Positions 28,467 to 37,511 of a DNA stretch of 64,000 nt are shown here, piece by piece. The DNA lies in NCBI RefSeq assembly GCF_014905415.1, contig NZ_BNEO01000001.1, forward strand, positions 1 through 64,000, written 5' to 3'. The stretch comes from Virgibacillus salexigens (GTDB lineage Bacteria; Bacillota; Bacilli; Bacillales; Amphibacillaceae). Below the pieces are notes generated by a model. It was not told where the DNA came from and searched no databases. It saw only the letters and a list, made by a program, of their open reading frames with translations. How positions within the stretch are numbered: position 1 is the first letter of the stretch; every line of letters starts with the position of its first letter. The position numbers and the translations under genes were made by a program.

Positions 28467-29402
28467 ATGCAATCATCTGATAAAGTTAATATAAAAGAAG
28501 CACTGAATGAAAGAGATGGATTTCAGGTCTGGTGGCGATTATTACGACCTCATACACTAACTGCATCCTTTATACCAGTATTTGTTGGGTCGATGCTTGC
28601 TTTTCGAGAGGGGTATGTGAATTTACCGCTTTTTATAGCTATGCTCATAGCAGCTGTGCTTATTCAGGCTGCCACCAATATGTTTAATGAATACTACGAT
28701 TTTGTTAAAGGTTTAGACTCAGAAGACTCCGTTGGTATTGGTGGTACCATTGTACGAGACGGAATAAAACCAAAAACGGTTTTACAGTTAGCTCTTGGAT
28801 TTTATGGAATAGCTATTTTACTTGGTATTTATATTTGCTTAGAATCCAGCTGGTGGATTGCAGTTATTGGTTTAGGTTGTATGGTTTTCGGTTATTTGTA
28901 TACGGGAGGACCGTTACCAATTGCTTACACTCCGCTAGGTGAATTATTTTCTGGATTTTTAATGGGAACCGTCATTATTGGAATTAGTTATTTTATTCAA
29001 GCTGAAGTCATTACGCCTGAAGTTATCTTTGCATCGATACCAATAGCGCTTTTTATTGGAGCCATCATGCTATCAAATAACATTCGCGATTTAGATAATG
29101 ATAAAGAAAACGGAAGAAAGACATTAGCTATCCTGCTTGGACGTAGAAATGCTGTTCGTTTTCTTGCTTCCATGTTCATTATAGCCTTTATGATTACAGC
29201 AATTCTCATTATAGCAGATATTCTACCGATATGGTCGATCATTACATTTATAGGAGCAGTTAAAGCTGTTGACGTCATTAATAAATTTAAAGGCAAAACA
29301 CAGCCGATTGAAATGATGCCTGCAATGGCTGCAACCGGTAAGACAAATTCGATTTATGGTTTATTACTTGGGGTATCATTATTTATTAGCATGTTCATAT
29401 AA
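28467..29402 (+). CDS. menA: 1,4-Dihydroxy-2-naphthoate polyprenyltransferase
   Basis: The 311-residue integral membrane protein is a UbiA-type prenyltransferase with about eight to nine membrane segments. The two aspartate-rich motifs are visible: NMFNEYYDFVKGLD near residues 71-84 and NNIRDLDNDKENGRK near 205-219. It attaches the polyprenyl tail to DHNA. The ATG follows AGGAGG. It is divergent from the men operon and heads a plus-strand unit with a hotdog thioesterase. Confidence 0.95.
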   Translation: MQSSDKVNIKEALNERDGFQVWWRLLRPHTLTASFIPVFVGSMLAFREGYVNLPLFIAMLIAAVLIQAATNMFNEYYDFVKGLDSEDSVGIGGTIVRDGIKPKTVLQLALGFYGIAILLGIYICLESSWWIAVIGLGCMVFGYLYTGGPLPIAYTPLGELFSGFLMGTVIIGISYFIQAEVITPEVIFASIPIALFIGAIMLSNNIRDLDNDKENGRKTLAILLGRRNAVRFLASMFIIAFMITAILIIADILPIWSIITFIGAVKAVDVINKFKGKTQPIEMMPAMAATGKTNSIYGLLLGVSLFISMFI

Positions 29403-29417
29403 AGAGGGGGTTTCTCA

Positions 29418-29852
29418 ATGACATTCAACGATACGTTAATGGAAGTGCTTGGTATTCAACAAATCTCTTTAACAAAGGACAAAGTAATTTTGTCAATGCC
29501 AGTAGATAAGCGAACACACCAGCCTTATGGCTATTTGCATGGGGGAGCATCTGTAGCTCTAGCTGAAACAGCTGCTAGCATTGGAGCCTCATTACATGCT
29601 GACCCCCAAACAAAAAGTGTATTCGGAATGGAAATTAATGCGAATCATATACGAAGTAAACGCAGCGGCATGGTAACTGCTACAGCTACGCCCCTTCATA
29701 CTGGGAAGACATCCATGGTGTGGGATATAAGAATCACGGATGAACAAGCTAATCTCATAAGTGTGTCTAGATGTACAATTGGTATCGTTTCAAAAAGAAA
29801 GGAAACAACCGAATCCTTCAGAAAGGAGAGCTCTAATGAGCAAACATCTTAG
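29418..29852 (+). CDS. Hotdog-fold acyl-CoA thioesterase, likely DHNA-CoA thioesterase
   Basis: The 144-residue protein is a PaaI/YdiI-type hotdog thioesterase. The motif HGGASVALAETAAS (near 41-54) contains the expected catalytic acidic residue, and GMEINANHIR follows. Menaquinone synthesis needs hydrolysis of DHNA-CoA, the MenI step. Its position 15 bp after menA and beside the other men genes makes this role likely. The B. subtilis relative is YuxO. The GAGGGGG ribosome site fits the ATG. Confidence 0.85.
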   Translation: MTFNDTLMEVLGIQQISLTKDKVILSMPVDKRTHQPYGYLHGGASVALAETAASIGASLHADPQTKSVFGMEINANHIRSKRSGMVTATATPLHTGKTSMVWDIRITDEQANLISVSRCTIGIVSKRKETTESFRKESSNEQTS

Positions 29853-30189
29853 TCAAGAAAAAATAGCTGAACTTAAAAGCCGGTTACTTTATATGAAAAA
29901 GGAGATCGAAAACGATTTAGCTGCAAACGATCCAACAAGCCCAAATGAAGCTGTGGAAGAATTGGCTGATTATGATAACCACCCAGCAGATATGGGTACT
30001 GAACAATTTGAGCAGGAAAGAGATGCAGGGGTACAACAGATAAAAGAAGATCAATTACAGGATATCAAAGAAGCATTAGCAAAGATAGAAAAGGGAAATT
30101 ACGGAGTAAGTGAAATCTCAGGTAAGCCAATTCCTATCGAACGTTTAGAAGCTCAACCAACTGCTCGTTATTTAGTAGAAGAAAAATAA
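29836..30189 (+). CDS. YteA/DksA-TraR-family protein lacking zinc cysteines
   Basis: The 117-residue protein has the YteA-family feature DNHPADMGTEQFEQERD in the middle and a DksA/TraR-like helical region. The C-terminal segment corresponding to the C4 zinc finger reads YGVSEISGKPIPIERLEAQ, with serines where YGxCxxCG cysteines normally stand, and the later cysteine region reads ARYLVEEK. No cysteine remains. The start ATG follows AAAGGAGAG and overlaps the hotdog gene by 17 bp; the open frame extends to 29761. B. subtilis has yteA beside menF. Confidence 0.8.
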   Translation: MSKHLSQEKIAELKSRLLYMKKEIENDLAANDPTSPNEAVEELADYDNHPADMGTEQFEQERDAGVQQIKEDQLQDIKEALAKIEKGNYGVSEISGKPIPIERLEAQPTARYLVEEK

Positions 30190-30202
30190 GAAAACAGCTA
30201 AA

Positions 30203-30237
30203 GGCCATCGAGACTTTTCTCGATGGTCTTTTTTATT
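30203..30237 (+). terminator. Terminator of the menA unit
   Basis: A 9-bp stem CCATCGAGA with TCTCGATGG and a 4-base loop is followed by a T run. Confidence 0.9.
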
Positions 30238-30345
30238 TTTCAAAGAAGCAACGTGAAATGAGATTAGCATCACAGAAATGGATAACCAGAGATATTAGTG
30301 CAAGCTTTCATTCTAGGAATATATCGCAAAAAAGAGAAAGGATAT

Positions 30346-30385
30346 GAAAAAAAGCTTGTAGCGAACCCCTTGTTCGCTACAAGCT
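30346..30385 (-). terminator. ribU terminator
   Basis: A perfect 13-bp stem (AGCTTGTAGCGAA at 30353-30365 and its complement at 30373-30385) with a 7-base loop is followed on the minus strand by a T run. Confidence 0.92.
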
Positions 30386-30409
30386 AACCTCCCTCTGTTA
30401 ATAATCGTT

Positions 30410-31009
30410 TTAGGGAGCTAATCTTATCTGCTTTTGTTCAATCCAGTGACGCATTTTTATAAATAATGGAACAAATAACATTCCAATTACGATTCCTTTA
30501 ATAATATTGAATGGCAGGATACCAGCATAAATAGCAGCCCACTTCACTGTACTGCTAGACATTCCTTCCCAACCCATTAGCCAACCATAAGCCGGCAATA
30601 TAATAACATAGTTTAGTAAACTCATACCTAAGGCCATTATAATTGTACCAGCAGCCAATCCTGAAATAACACTTTTAACACCTTTAAACCGATGATATAA
30701 GATGGAAACAGGTAAAACCAGCATTATTCCAGCAAGAAAATTCGCCACCGCACCGATTGGATCTGCAGCACCGGTAACAGCTATATACAACAAGTTTTTA
30801 ATAGCCACTACAATAACCCCAGCAATTGGGGAGAATATTAGTGAAGCCATCATCGCCGGTACATCACTAAAATCAATTTTTAAATAAGCTGGTAAAAACG
30901 GCAATGGGAAATTCAGAAAAAACAATAAAATGGATACTGTTCCAAGTAACGATAGAATAATTAATTTAATTAGTTTTGATGATTGCTTATTGGCAATATG
31001 CATTACCAT
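30410..31009 (-). CDS. ribU: Riboflavin ECF transporter S component
   Basis: The 199-residue membrane protein has about five to six membrane segments and the ECF S-component character, with the FLPAYLKIDFSDVPAMMASLIFSP region of RibU near residues 33-56. It binds riboflavin and works with a shared EcfT/EcfA module encoded elsewhere. Assignment is strongly supported by the FMN riboswitch directly upstream. The SD GGAGGAG precedes the start codon. Confidence 0.95.
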   Translation of the reverse strand: MVMHIANKQSSKLIKLIILSLLGTVSILLFFLNFPLPFLPAYLKIDFSDVPAMMASLIFSPIAGVIVVAIKNLLYIAVTGAADPIGAVANFLAGIMLVLPVSILYHRFKGVKSVISGLAAGTIIMALGMSLLNYVIILPAYGWLMGWEGMSSSTVKWAAIYAGILPFNIIKGIVIGMLFVPLFIKMRHWIEQKQIRLAP

Positions 31010-31081
31010 ACTCCTCCTTCATCTCCTATCGATCCCTATCTCGTGATGAAGGACCAAAGCCGATAACTTTCCCATTCAAAA

Positions 31082-31306
31082 AACCCTAAAGCTCCTAACC
31101 GGGGCTTTAGGGTTATCATGCATATTCATAGGAAAAAGCAGTGCGTCTTCACGCACATTATCAGGCTCGACATCTTCTCCCATCCAGACTGTAACTGTCG
31201 GCTCTGGACTCACACCAGATCAACCACAATCATTGATTGTGGGTCACGGACTTGAAGCTAAAATAGCTTCTTACCGTCGGTCGGGAATTTCACCCTGCCC
31301 CGAAGA
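31082..31306 (-). promoter_or_regulatory. FMN riboswitch (RFN element) with terminator
   Basis: The minus strand holds the RFN landmarks: CTTCGGGGCAGGGTG, GAAATTCCCGACCG, GTGAGTCCAG and CTGGATGGGAGAAG. The core spans about 31170-31306. The expression platform ends in a strong terminator, AACCCTAAAGC (31114-31104) with its complement (31092-31082), and a T run. FMN should cause premature termination before ribU. Confidence 0.95.
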
Positions 31307-31333
31307 TGGAATCGATTATTATATTGTAAATTC

Positions 31334-31362
31334 ATTTTACCCTAACTTTACAAATTTGGCAA
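31334..31362 (-). promoter_or_regulatory. ribU promoter
   Basis: On the minus strand TTGCCA (31362-31357), 17 bases, then TAAAAT (31339-31334), just upstream of the RFN element. Confidence 0.75.
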
Positions 31363-31390
31363 CAAAGAAGCTTTGCTTATACATACAAAA

Positions 31391-31426
31391 AACATCCTGT
31401 ATCACAGCGAACTGATACAGGATGTT
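31391..31426 (-). terminator. Terminator of the secreted protease gene
   Basis: A perfect 14-bp stem, AACATCCTGTATCA with its complement, has an 8-base loop and is followed on the minus strand by TTTTTT. It lies 19 bases after the protease stop. Confidence 0.92.
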
Positions 31427-31444
31427 TTAAATGCTAATTACTAC

Positions 31445-34400
31445 TTATTCCGCTACATTAATATATAATTTTCCCTCTGCTTGTTCACGTGTTTCATTGC
31501 CATAATCATCTTCGACTTTCACTTCAATAACAGCCCCTTCTGCGACAACATTACTAGTCGCTGTCCAATACCCAACATAATGTCCTTCTGAAGTTTCCAT
31601 CATTGGAAGTTCGGTTGCATTGGTGACCGTATTTGTTAATGGCATATGAATAAAGTAGCTTGCTTTTAATCCTGGCTCACTATCAAACTCAAACTTAACG
31701 GTTTGTCCAGCTTCAAGATTAACATCTTCTTCAGGAGTTAAATTTTCGATTTCTGGAGCTGTGAAGTCAACATCAAGTGTGACGGATTCCGTTGCAGTAT
31801 TACCTGCTAGGTCATGAGCTACAACTTCAATTTGGTTCTCACCCTCGTCTAACAGGATTCGCTTAGAATAGCTTCCTTCTTCCACATCAGCTTCTTGACC
31901 ATTAACTTCAACAACATCAAGATTTGTATCGGAAACTGTGCCTTCTACTGTAACCGTCTCACGATTTGATTTTTCACCATCTTCAGGATTGTCAATCGTT
32001 AATTCAGGTGATTCCTTATCTAACGTTACATTTACAGGTTCCGATTCTCCAGTAGGTGTACCATCCAGAAGAGATACGGCTGTTAACTCATTTGCTCCTT
32101 CAGATAATGTTGTTGGAATTGCAAATGCACCATCCTCACCGATCTCTGCTGTACCTACTTCTTCACCATTATTTAACAATTGAATTGTTGTTGTCGGTGA
32201 GGCTGTACCTTCTACTGTAACCTCTGTCTCATTCGTGATGGTATCATTAGCAGGAGCTGTAATTACTGGTTCTTCTACTTCGTAATTAACACGAGCACGA
32301 ATCATATAATTTCCTTCAGCAGAAGGAGACTTCGACCATGTACCACCAACTAATTGATAGCTACGCTCTGCATTTTGACTGCTTTCATCTGTTGCTAGTC
32401 CAGGAGCTTCTGTATTCGTTGCTGTCTGAACATAAACAACATAGAATTCTTTATCTACAACAATACCATGTTCCGATAGATCGATAACTGTCCATTCGTT
32501 CGAATCACGGATTGCCTCTGCATCGAACGGTCCAGCTAGTTTTTCACCTGGAGCTCCATCTGTACCAGTAGCATCCCAAACTTCAACTTGGAATTCCGTA
32601 CCTCCTGGATTCGGGAACTCTTCATCCCAGAACTTAAATACAGCTGCATCAACGACGCCAGATTCTTCACCTTCAGGAAGTGTCATTTTTACTCCCCATC
32701 CATTAAATGCATCGTAGAAAGCACGTGCATTTTCTGCTGTGCCGTCATCATAAGCAATTTCTCCACCAGGAACAGTATAGAATGGTTCCAATTCCACATT
32801 TTCCGTGACATCTCCATCTTCTAGAGATACTTCGACTTCTGTTCCGTGGTATCCACTTGCAACTACTTTTAAGGTATAACTTCCTTTATATGCGGTTAAA
32901 GAATAGTTACCTTCTTCATCTGTAGTTACTGGTTCCACATTTGCATCTTCTTCCAATAATAAGGTAGCTCCTGATACAGGCTCTCCCGTTTGTTGATCTG
33001 TGACTGTTCCGCTAACGGTGAATTGATCCATTTCTTCCAGGGTAAAATCAGCTTCCGTTGTTCCATCTGCTTCCACTGTAACTGCCTGCTCTTGAGATTC
33101 AAAGCCATAAGCTTCAGCTTTTACTGTGAAGTCACCGGCAGCATGCAGAAGCGTATAGCCCCCTGTAGCTGGATCGGTAGCGACTGAACGTCCACTTTCC
33201 AACACACTAACTTGAGCACTCATTGGTAATAACGCAGGGCTAATTGTATCCTTTTCTGGATCCAATTCTTTCTTTGGATTTACAGGCTGGATTTTTGCAG
33301 GATTCACTTCTTCTTTTAAAGAAGCTTTTTTATCATTTTTAACAATACTTAGCGCATTATCAAAACCAACAACTCCTACATACCCTTTATCTTTTGATAC
33401 AGAAGCACTTTCACTATTTGATGTTTCAGCTAAAGTTACATCATCAATATACCAGCCTTCTCTCGACACACTTCCATCGCTATCAAGATTGAAACCAATA
33501 TAAACACGTTGACCACTATATTCTGATAAATCAACTTCTGCATTTTCCCAGCCATCAGTTGTATCCGTTACCCGTAATAGCTGTGTCCATTCTTCCTGAT
33601 CTGTCGAGATAAATACATGACCGTAATCCCAATTATTTTCAATATTATACCACTGATTAAATTGTAAATAGGCTTCTCCCTCAGGTAAATCAATAGGTGG
33701 CATGACCAATGTTGTATTAGCATTATTATCATATTCATCTGCCAAATTAGTTGCATATACATTTTCACCGGAAGCAGCACTCTCAGGACCTGAAGTTGGT
33801 ACACCACGCTCCCAACTATTTCCTTCTCCAATAACGGACCACCCAGCTGATGGGGATTCAAAATCATCAGAGAAACCAACAGAGACCCCTGGTAATAAAG
33901 CAACCTCATAACTATCGCTAGTTACTTCATTGTCTCCAAAATCATTGATAACCCAGTTGTAGGATAAAGATTCACCAGTAAGCTGTTCTCCTGGGATTGT
34001 CGCTTGATATTCACCTTGTTTGTAATCACCAGAAATTCGTTCTGCCTCAACGGATTGCGTTTCTCCATCTTGATTTGTATATTCTAATGTTACATTATTA
34101 ACACTAATGTTATCTGTTACTTCGATCGTTAAATCTAGATCCATACCAATATAGGATTCTGTAATTCCTTCATGCTCAAAGGTAGGTGCTTCTGCATCTT
34201 CACCAGCTTTGGTAACCTGTCCTTCTATTGTTCCTAAGCCAGTAACAAGTGAGGAAACAGCATCATAGGCATTTACTAGACCAGCTCCGTACCCATTATT
34301 TGGTGACTCAGGAAATTCATCATCCGTCAATGGATTTGCTGTTGTCATTAAAATTTCTTCAAGTTCATCGACAGTGAGACTAGCATCTGCTTGCTTCATT

Positions 34401-35767
34401 AAAGCTACAACTGCAGAAACCGCTGGTCCAGCCATCGAGGTTCCATTCCATCCACCTTCATAACCACCACCTGGTACACTTGAACGTATATTTACACCGG
34501 GTGCAGAAATTTCAGGTTTAATTTCATCGTAAGGAGAAGGTCCTTGTAATGAAAAACTTGCTAGTAAATCTTCTGAATCTGTGGCACCAGTTGCAAACGA
34601 TTCCGGATAGTTAGCTGGTACAGCAACTGACCCAGGACCACCAGGATTCGTTAATGTTGTATTACCAGCAGAAAATTCCGGGAATATTTCCGCTGCTCTC
34701 CAAGCAGTAACCACGTCACGATACCACTCATCCAAGCCAGGACCACCGCCCCATGAATTATTAACTACATCAGGAGCCATGGAAGCGTCACCACCAGGAG
34801 CAAGCATCCATTCCGCAGCTGCTAACAACCACGTGTCATAGCCAGATCCTGCAGCATTTAACCCTTTAGCCGAAATCCATTTTGCACCAGGAGCAACTCC
34901 AATTTGGTTTGAACCATCTGGCTCGCTTCCAACCATTGTTCCAGTAACATGCGTTCCGTGGCCATGATCATCATAAGCCTCTTCTTCGTCTGCTGTTGCA
35001 TCGAAAAAGCTATAGGTATGATCCACTTCACCCGTTTCAGCATTATATCCTCGATATTTTTCTTGGAGTGCAGGATGATCCCATTGTGCTCCACTGTCAA
35101 TACTAGCAACAACAGTACCTGTTCCATCAAAGCCCATCTCCCATACGGATGGGGCACCTACACGTTCTACATTCCATTCAATATTGGCAAGCTCAGATGC
35201 AACTTCACCTGCCTCTTTATCTATTGTTACATCATATAGTTCACGCTCTTCGTTTGGTAAGATTTTTTCAACCTCTGCAAACGAAGCTATTTTTTCTGCT
35301 ACTTTTTTTGTAGCAGTAACTGCCATACCATTTACGATATGGTAAGATTTAAATTTCTCCACATTACCTTTAGATTCTTGTTCTTCTAGGAAAGCTTTTA
35401 CGTTTTCTTGAGACTCTAGTGCAGTCGTTTTTAATTCGGATATTACTGCAGAGCGTTGTACATGTTCAGCTTTTTGTGCTGACAAACTTGCCTTTGCTGC
35501 ATCAGACTTTGCATTCTCAGCGACCTTCGTAACATCTGCTTTTTCACTGAATTTCACCAGGAAGGTTACCTTTTCGTCGTCTTTAAATTCTTTTACTAAT
35601 CGATCACTGACTTTTTCCTCTACTGTTTTATTAGAATCCTTAGCGGCTTGATGTAACTTCCCACTTGATTCTGCATTAGCTAGACCTGGTGTAATTAAAG
35701 AAAATGTCATTAAAACTGTTGCTGCGACACTTAGTGCTTTAGATTGACGTCTTCTCTTAGCTTTCAA
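31445..35767 (-). CDS. bpr: Large secreted subtilisin-family protease (bacillopeptidase F type)
   Basis: The 1440-residue precursor has a signal peptide (about 1-32, ending ANA), a propeptide, then an S8 domain with Asp224 (SIDSG), His270 (HGTHVTG), the oxyanion Asn near 337 (NNSWG) and Ser444 (GTSMAGP). After it come a jelly-roll/MAM-like module with DDFES ... GWYIDDV (about 630-780), carboxypeptidase-regulatory-like beta domains (SGTVTDQQTGEPVSGATL), a further beta module and tandem bacterial Ig-like repeats at the C-terminus. No LPXTG is present. The length is close to B. subtilis Bpr. The start codon is TTG, with GGAGG eight bases upstream. Confidence 0.9.
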   Translation of the reverse strand: MKAKRRRQSKALSVAATVLMTFSLITPGLANAESSGKLHQAAKDSNKTVEEKVSDRLVKEFKDDEKVTFLVKFSEKADVTKVAENAKSDAAKASLSAQKAEHVQRSAVISELKTTALESQENVKAFLEEQESKGNVEKFKSYHIVNGMAVTATKKVAEKIASFAEVEKILPNEERELYDVTIDKEAGEVASELANIEWNVERVGAPSVWEMGFDGTGTVVASIDSGAQWDHPALQEKYRGYNAETGEVDHTYSFFDATADEEEAYDDHGHGTHVTGTMVGSEPDGSNQIGVAPGAKWISAKGLNAAGSGYDTWLLAAAEWMLAPGGDASMAPDVVNNSWGGGPGLDEWYRDVVTAWRAAEIFPEFSAGNTTLTNPGGPGSVAVPANYPESFATGATDSEDLLASFSLQGPSPYDEIKPEISAPGVNIRSSVPGGGYEGGWNGTSMAGPAVSAVVALMKQADASLTVDELEEILMTTANPLTDDEFPESPNNGYGAGLVNAYDAVSSLVTGLGTIEGQVTKAGEDAEAPTFEHEGITESYIGMDLDLTIEVTDNISVNNVTLEYTNQDGETQSVEAERISGDYKQGEYQATIPGEQLTGESLSYNWVINDFGDNEVTSDSYEVALLPGVSVGFSDDFESPSAGWSVIGEGNSWERGVPTSGPESAASGENVYATNLADEYDNNANTTLVMPPIDLPEGEAYLQFNQWYNIENNWDYGHVFISTDQEEWTQLLRVTDTTDGWENAEVDLSEYSGQRVYIGFNLDSDGSVSREGWYIDDVTLAETSNSESASVSKDKGYVGVVGFDNALSIVKNDKKASLKEEVNPAKIQPVNPKKELDPEKDTISPALLPMSAQVSVLESGRSVATDPATGGYTLLHAAGDFTVKAEAYGFESQEQAVTVEADGTTEADFTLEEMDQFTVSGTVTDQQTGEPVSGATLLLEEDANVEPVTTDEEGNYSLTAYKGSYTLKVVASGYHGTEVEVSLEDGDVTENVELEPFYTVPGGEIAYDDGTAENARAFYDAFNGWGVKMTLPEGEESGVVDAAVFKFWDEEFPNPGGTEFQVEVWDATGTDGAPGEKLAGPFDAEAIRDSNEWTVIDLSEHGIVVDKEFYVVYVQTATNTEAPGLATDESSQNAERSYQLVGGTWSKSPSAEGNYMIRARVNYEVEEPVITAPANDTITNETEVTVEGTASPTTTIQLLNNGEEVGTAEIGEDGAFAIPTTLSEGANELTAVSLLDGTPTGESEPVNVTLDKESPELTIDNPEDGEKSNRETVTVEGTVSDTNLDVVEVNGQEADVEEGSYSKRILLDEGENQIEVVAHDLAGNTATESVTLDVDFTAPEIENLTPEEDVNLEAGQTVKFEFDSEPGLKASYFIHMPLTNTVTNATELPMMETSEGHYVGYWTATSNVVAEGAVIEVKVEDDYGNETREQAEGKLYINVAE

Positions 35768-35802
35768 CAGCTATTCCTCCCCTTCTTTTTTGACACAATC
35801 TG

Positions 35803-35877
35803 ATGCAGATAAGAACCTATAATAAAAAAACACCTTCTGTCTCCCTCCCTTACCAATTTTGGTTCTTAGCTGACAGC
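35803..35877 (-). repeat. Inverted repeat in the protease 5' leader
   Basis: On the minus strand AGCTAAGAACC and, about 42 bases later, GGTTCTTATCT can pair in 10 of 11 positions. The structure would fall within the untranslated leader just upstream of the ribosome site. Confidence 0.5.
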
Positions 35878-35911
35878 GGTGCCTATCTGAAATATCTAGG
35901 TTGTTACAGCA

Positions 35912-35967
35912 AGTATAGTCGATGGAGAAGTCAGAATAGTGTCGAATCAAGTCGAAAGAATGCCGAA
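35912..35967 (-). promoter_or_regulatory. Predicted protease promoter with Spo0A-box array
   Basis: On the minus strand TATACT (35917-35912) is a good -10, but no -35 lies at 16-18 bp. TCGACA, five of six matches to TTGACA, lies at 22 bp (35945-35940). On the plus strand Spo0A-box-like heptamers occur at 35940-35946 (TGTCGAA), 35950-35956 (AGTCGAA) and 35961-35967 (TGCCGAA), with weaker AGTCGAT at 35917 and AGTCAGAA at 35929. Steps are 10-12 bp. Start-site and Spo0A control are inferred. Confidence 0.6.
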
Positions 35968-36319
35968 TTTTCTAAATTGATAGAATAGTAGTAGTTTTTC
36001 TCTGATTTTTACATAGGTATATTTACGGGTGGCTCAAATTCCTATTTATAATAAAATAGCCCTACTCCTTATTACTAAAGAAATAGCGCTACTTTATTAA
36101 TCAAACTACCTAGGTTATTTACATTGATTTCAAGATAAAAATAAATAAAATGGCCTAGCCTATTACAAATGATTACTTATTCATTTTCGTCTAAATAGAA
36201 AAACTAAGACTAAATCACTTTATTTTGTAACAATACACAATACAAATTAATTATGATTTGTAATTTTTATAATAAATTTGACTCATAAATTGAAATGTTG
36301 TTATCTTTTTGTTAAAAAC
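35968..36319. other. AT-rich intergenic region with a short tandem repeat
   Basis: About 350 bases lie between the protease promoter region and the M42 peptidase stop, and I see no gene in them. A direct repeat is present: 36054-36074 (AAATAGCCCTACTCCTTATTA) and 36081-36099, which differs by one base change and a two-base deletion. A weak AT-rich inverted repeat, ACAAAT with ATTTGT near 36241-36261, follows. No confident terminator was found for the M42 peptidase gene. Confidence 0.5.
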
Positions 36320-37378
36320 TCAATCATCTAACGGGTTTAAGCTTTCTGTTCCGGATAAGGAAGCAATCACCTCTACCAATAGATCAATTTCCTGTTCGAT
36401 ATCTTGTAAACTGGACGTTTCCACAGGAGAGTGCATATAACGTAATGGTAAGGATACCAATGAAACTGGCACACCTTTGCCAGTTAACCGCATCTTATCT
36501 GCATCTGTACCAGTCATTCTTGGTGTAAGTTCATACTGTAAAGGCATGTTTAACGCATTAGCTGCCCTTTCTAATAGTTGGTTTATTTTTCGATTAATTG
36601 GTGCTCCTTTTGCCAATACTGGCCCATTCTCTAGGCGCACATCTCCATATTTATTTGTATTAACGCCAGGATAATCGGTAGCAAATGTTACATCACAAGC
36701 GATAGCCATATCTGGTGCTAAACCTGCTGCAGCAAAGTATGCTCCCCCCATATTAGTCTCTTCATTCACGGTGCTTGCAGCATATACGCCAACTTGACAG
36801 CCTTTTTCTTTTAAGCGTTTTAAGACTTCCGCAACAATAAAAGCACCTGTACGATTATCGAGACCACGCCCAGCAATATAACGATCAGCCAATATCTCTG
36901 GTACAGTTTGATAAACAGCTAAATCACCTATTTGGATTTTCTCTTCTGCTTCCGCTTTGGAACGAAATCCACAGTCAATGAACAAGTCCTCTAACTCAAA
37001 ATCATTCTTCAATCCGCCATGATGCTGCGCATTCACACCAATTACTCCGGTAACGGTACTCTGAAATCCCAATACGGTTACTTTCATACCTACAGCTGCT
37101 TTTGGATTAATGCCCCCCATTTTATCAAAATGCAAAAAACCATTTTCATCCATTCGATTAATTACTAATGCTATTTCATCACAATGACCTGCTAACAACA
37201 CTTTAAACGGTGCTTGAGGATTTAACACTCCAATTGCATTTCCAGCATGATCCGTACGTATTTCATCTGCAAAGACTTTTACATATTGAATCCACTTCTT
37301 CTGTATTTCCATTTCATTACTGGATGGCGATGGAGTTTTTAATAATTCCAACAAAAAATCTTGATTTGCTAAACTCAT
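36320..37378 (-). CDS. ytoP: M42-family metalloaminopeptidase
   Basis: The 352-residue protein has the metal-binding features of M42 (FrvX/PepA-like) peptidases: LLAGHCDEIALVI with the first His near residue 67, AGRGLDNRTGAF with the bridging Asp near 174, TVNEETNMGGA with the catalytic Glu pair near 206, and a late SPVETSSLQD histidine region. It should remove N-terminal residues from peptides in the cytoplasm. The ATG follows AAAGGAGG. It resembles B. subtilis YtoP. Confidence 0.9.
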   Translation of the reverse strand: MSLANQDFLLELLKTPSPSSNEMEIQKKWIQYVKVFADEIRTDHAGNAIGVLNPQAPFKVLLAGHCDEIALVINRMDENGFLHFDKMGGINPKAAVGMKVTVLGFQSTVTGVIGVNAQHHGGLKNDFELEDLFIDCGFRSKAEAEEKIQIGDLAVYQTVPEILADRYIAGRGLDNRTGAFIVAEVLKRLKEKGCQVGVYAASTVNEETNMGGAYFAAAGLAPDMAIACDVTFATDYPGVNTNKYGDVRLENGPVLAKGAPINRKINQLLERAANALNMPLQYELTPRMTGTDADKMRLTGKGVPVSLVSLPLRYMHSPVETSSLQDIEQEIDLLVEVIASLSGTESLNPLDD

Positions 37379-37511
37379 GTTTTACTTCCTCCTTTAGTGG
37401 CACACTTACCATTTATATGATAGCAAAAATTTCTCTAGAGATCATTTTTGTTTACGCATGAATGTAGGATGGGTACACTTTAAAGTAAATGAAATAGAAG
37501 GAGAGTATACG

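Noticed and set aside
34858-35239. Frames opposite or within the protease gene
   Set aside because: They are overlapping shadows in the codon-biased 4.3-kb protease gene, with no ribosome sites.
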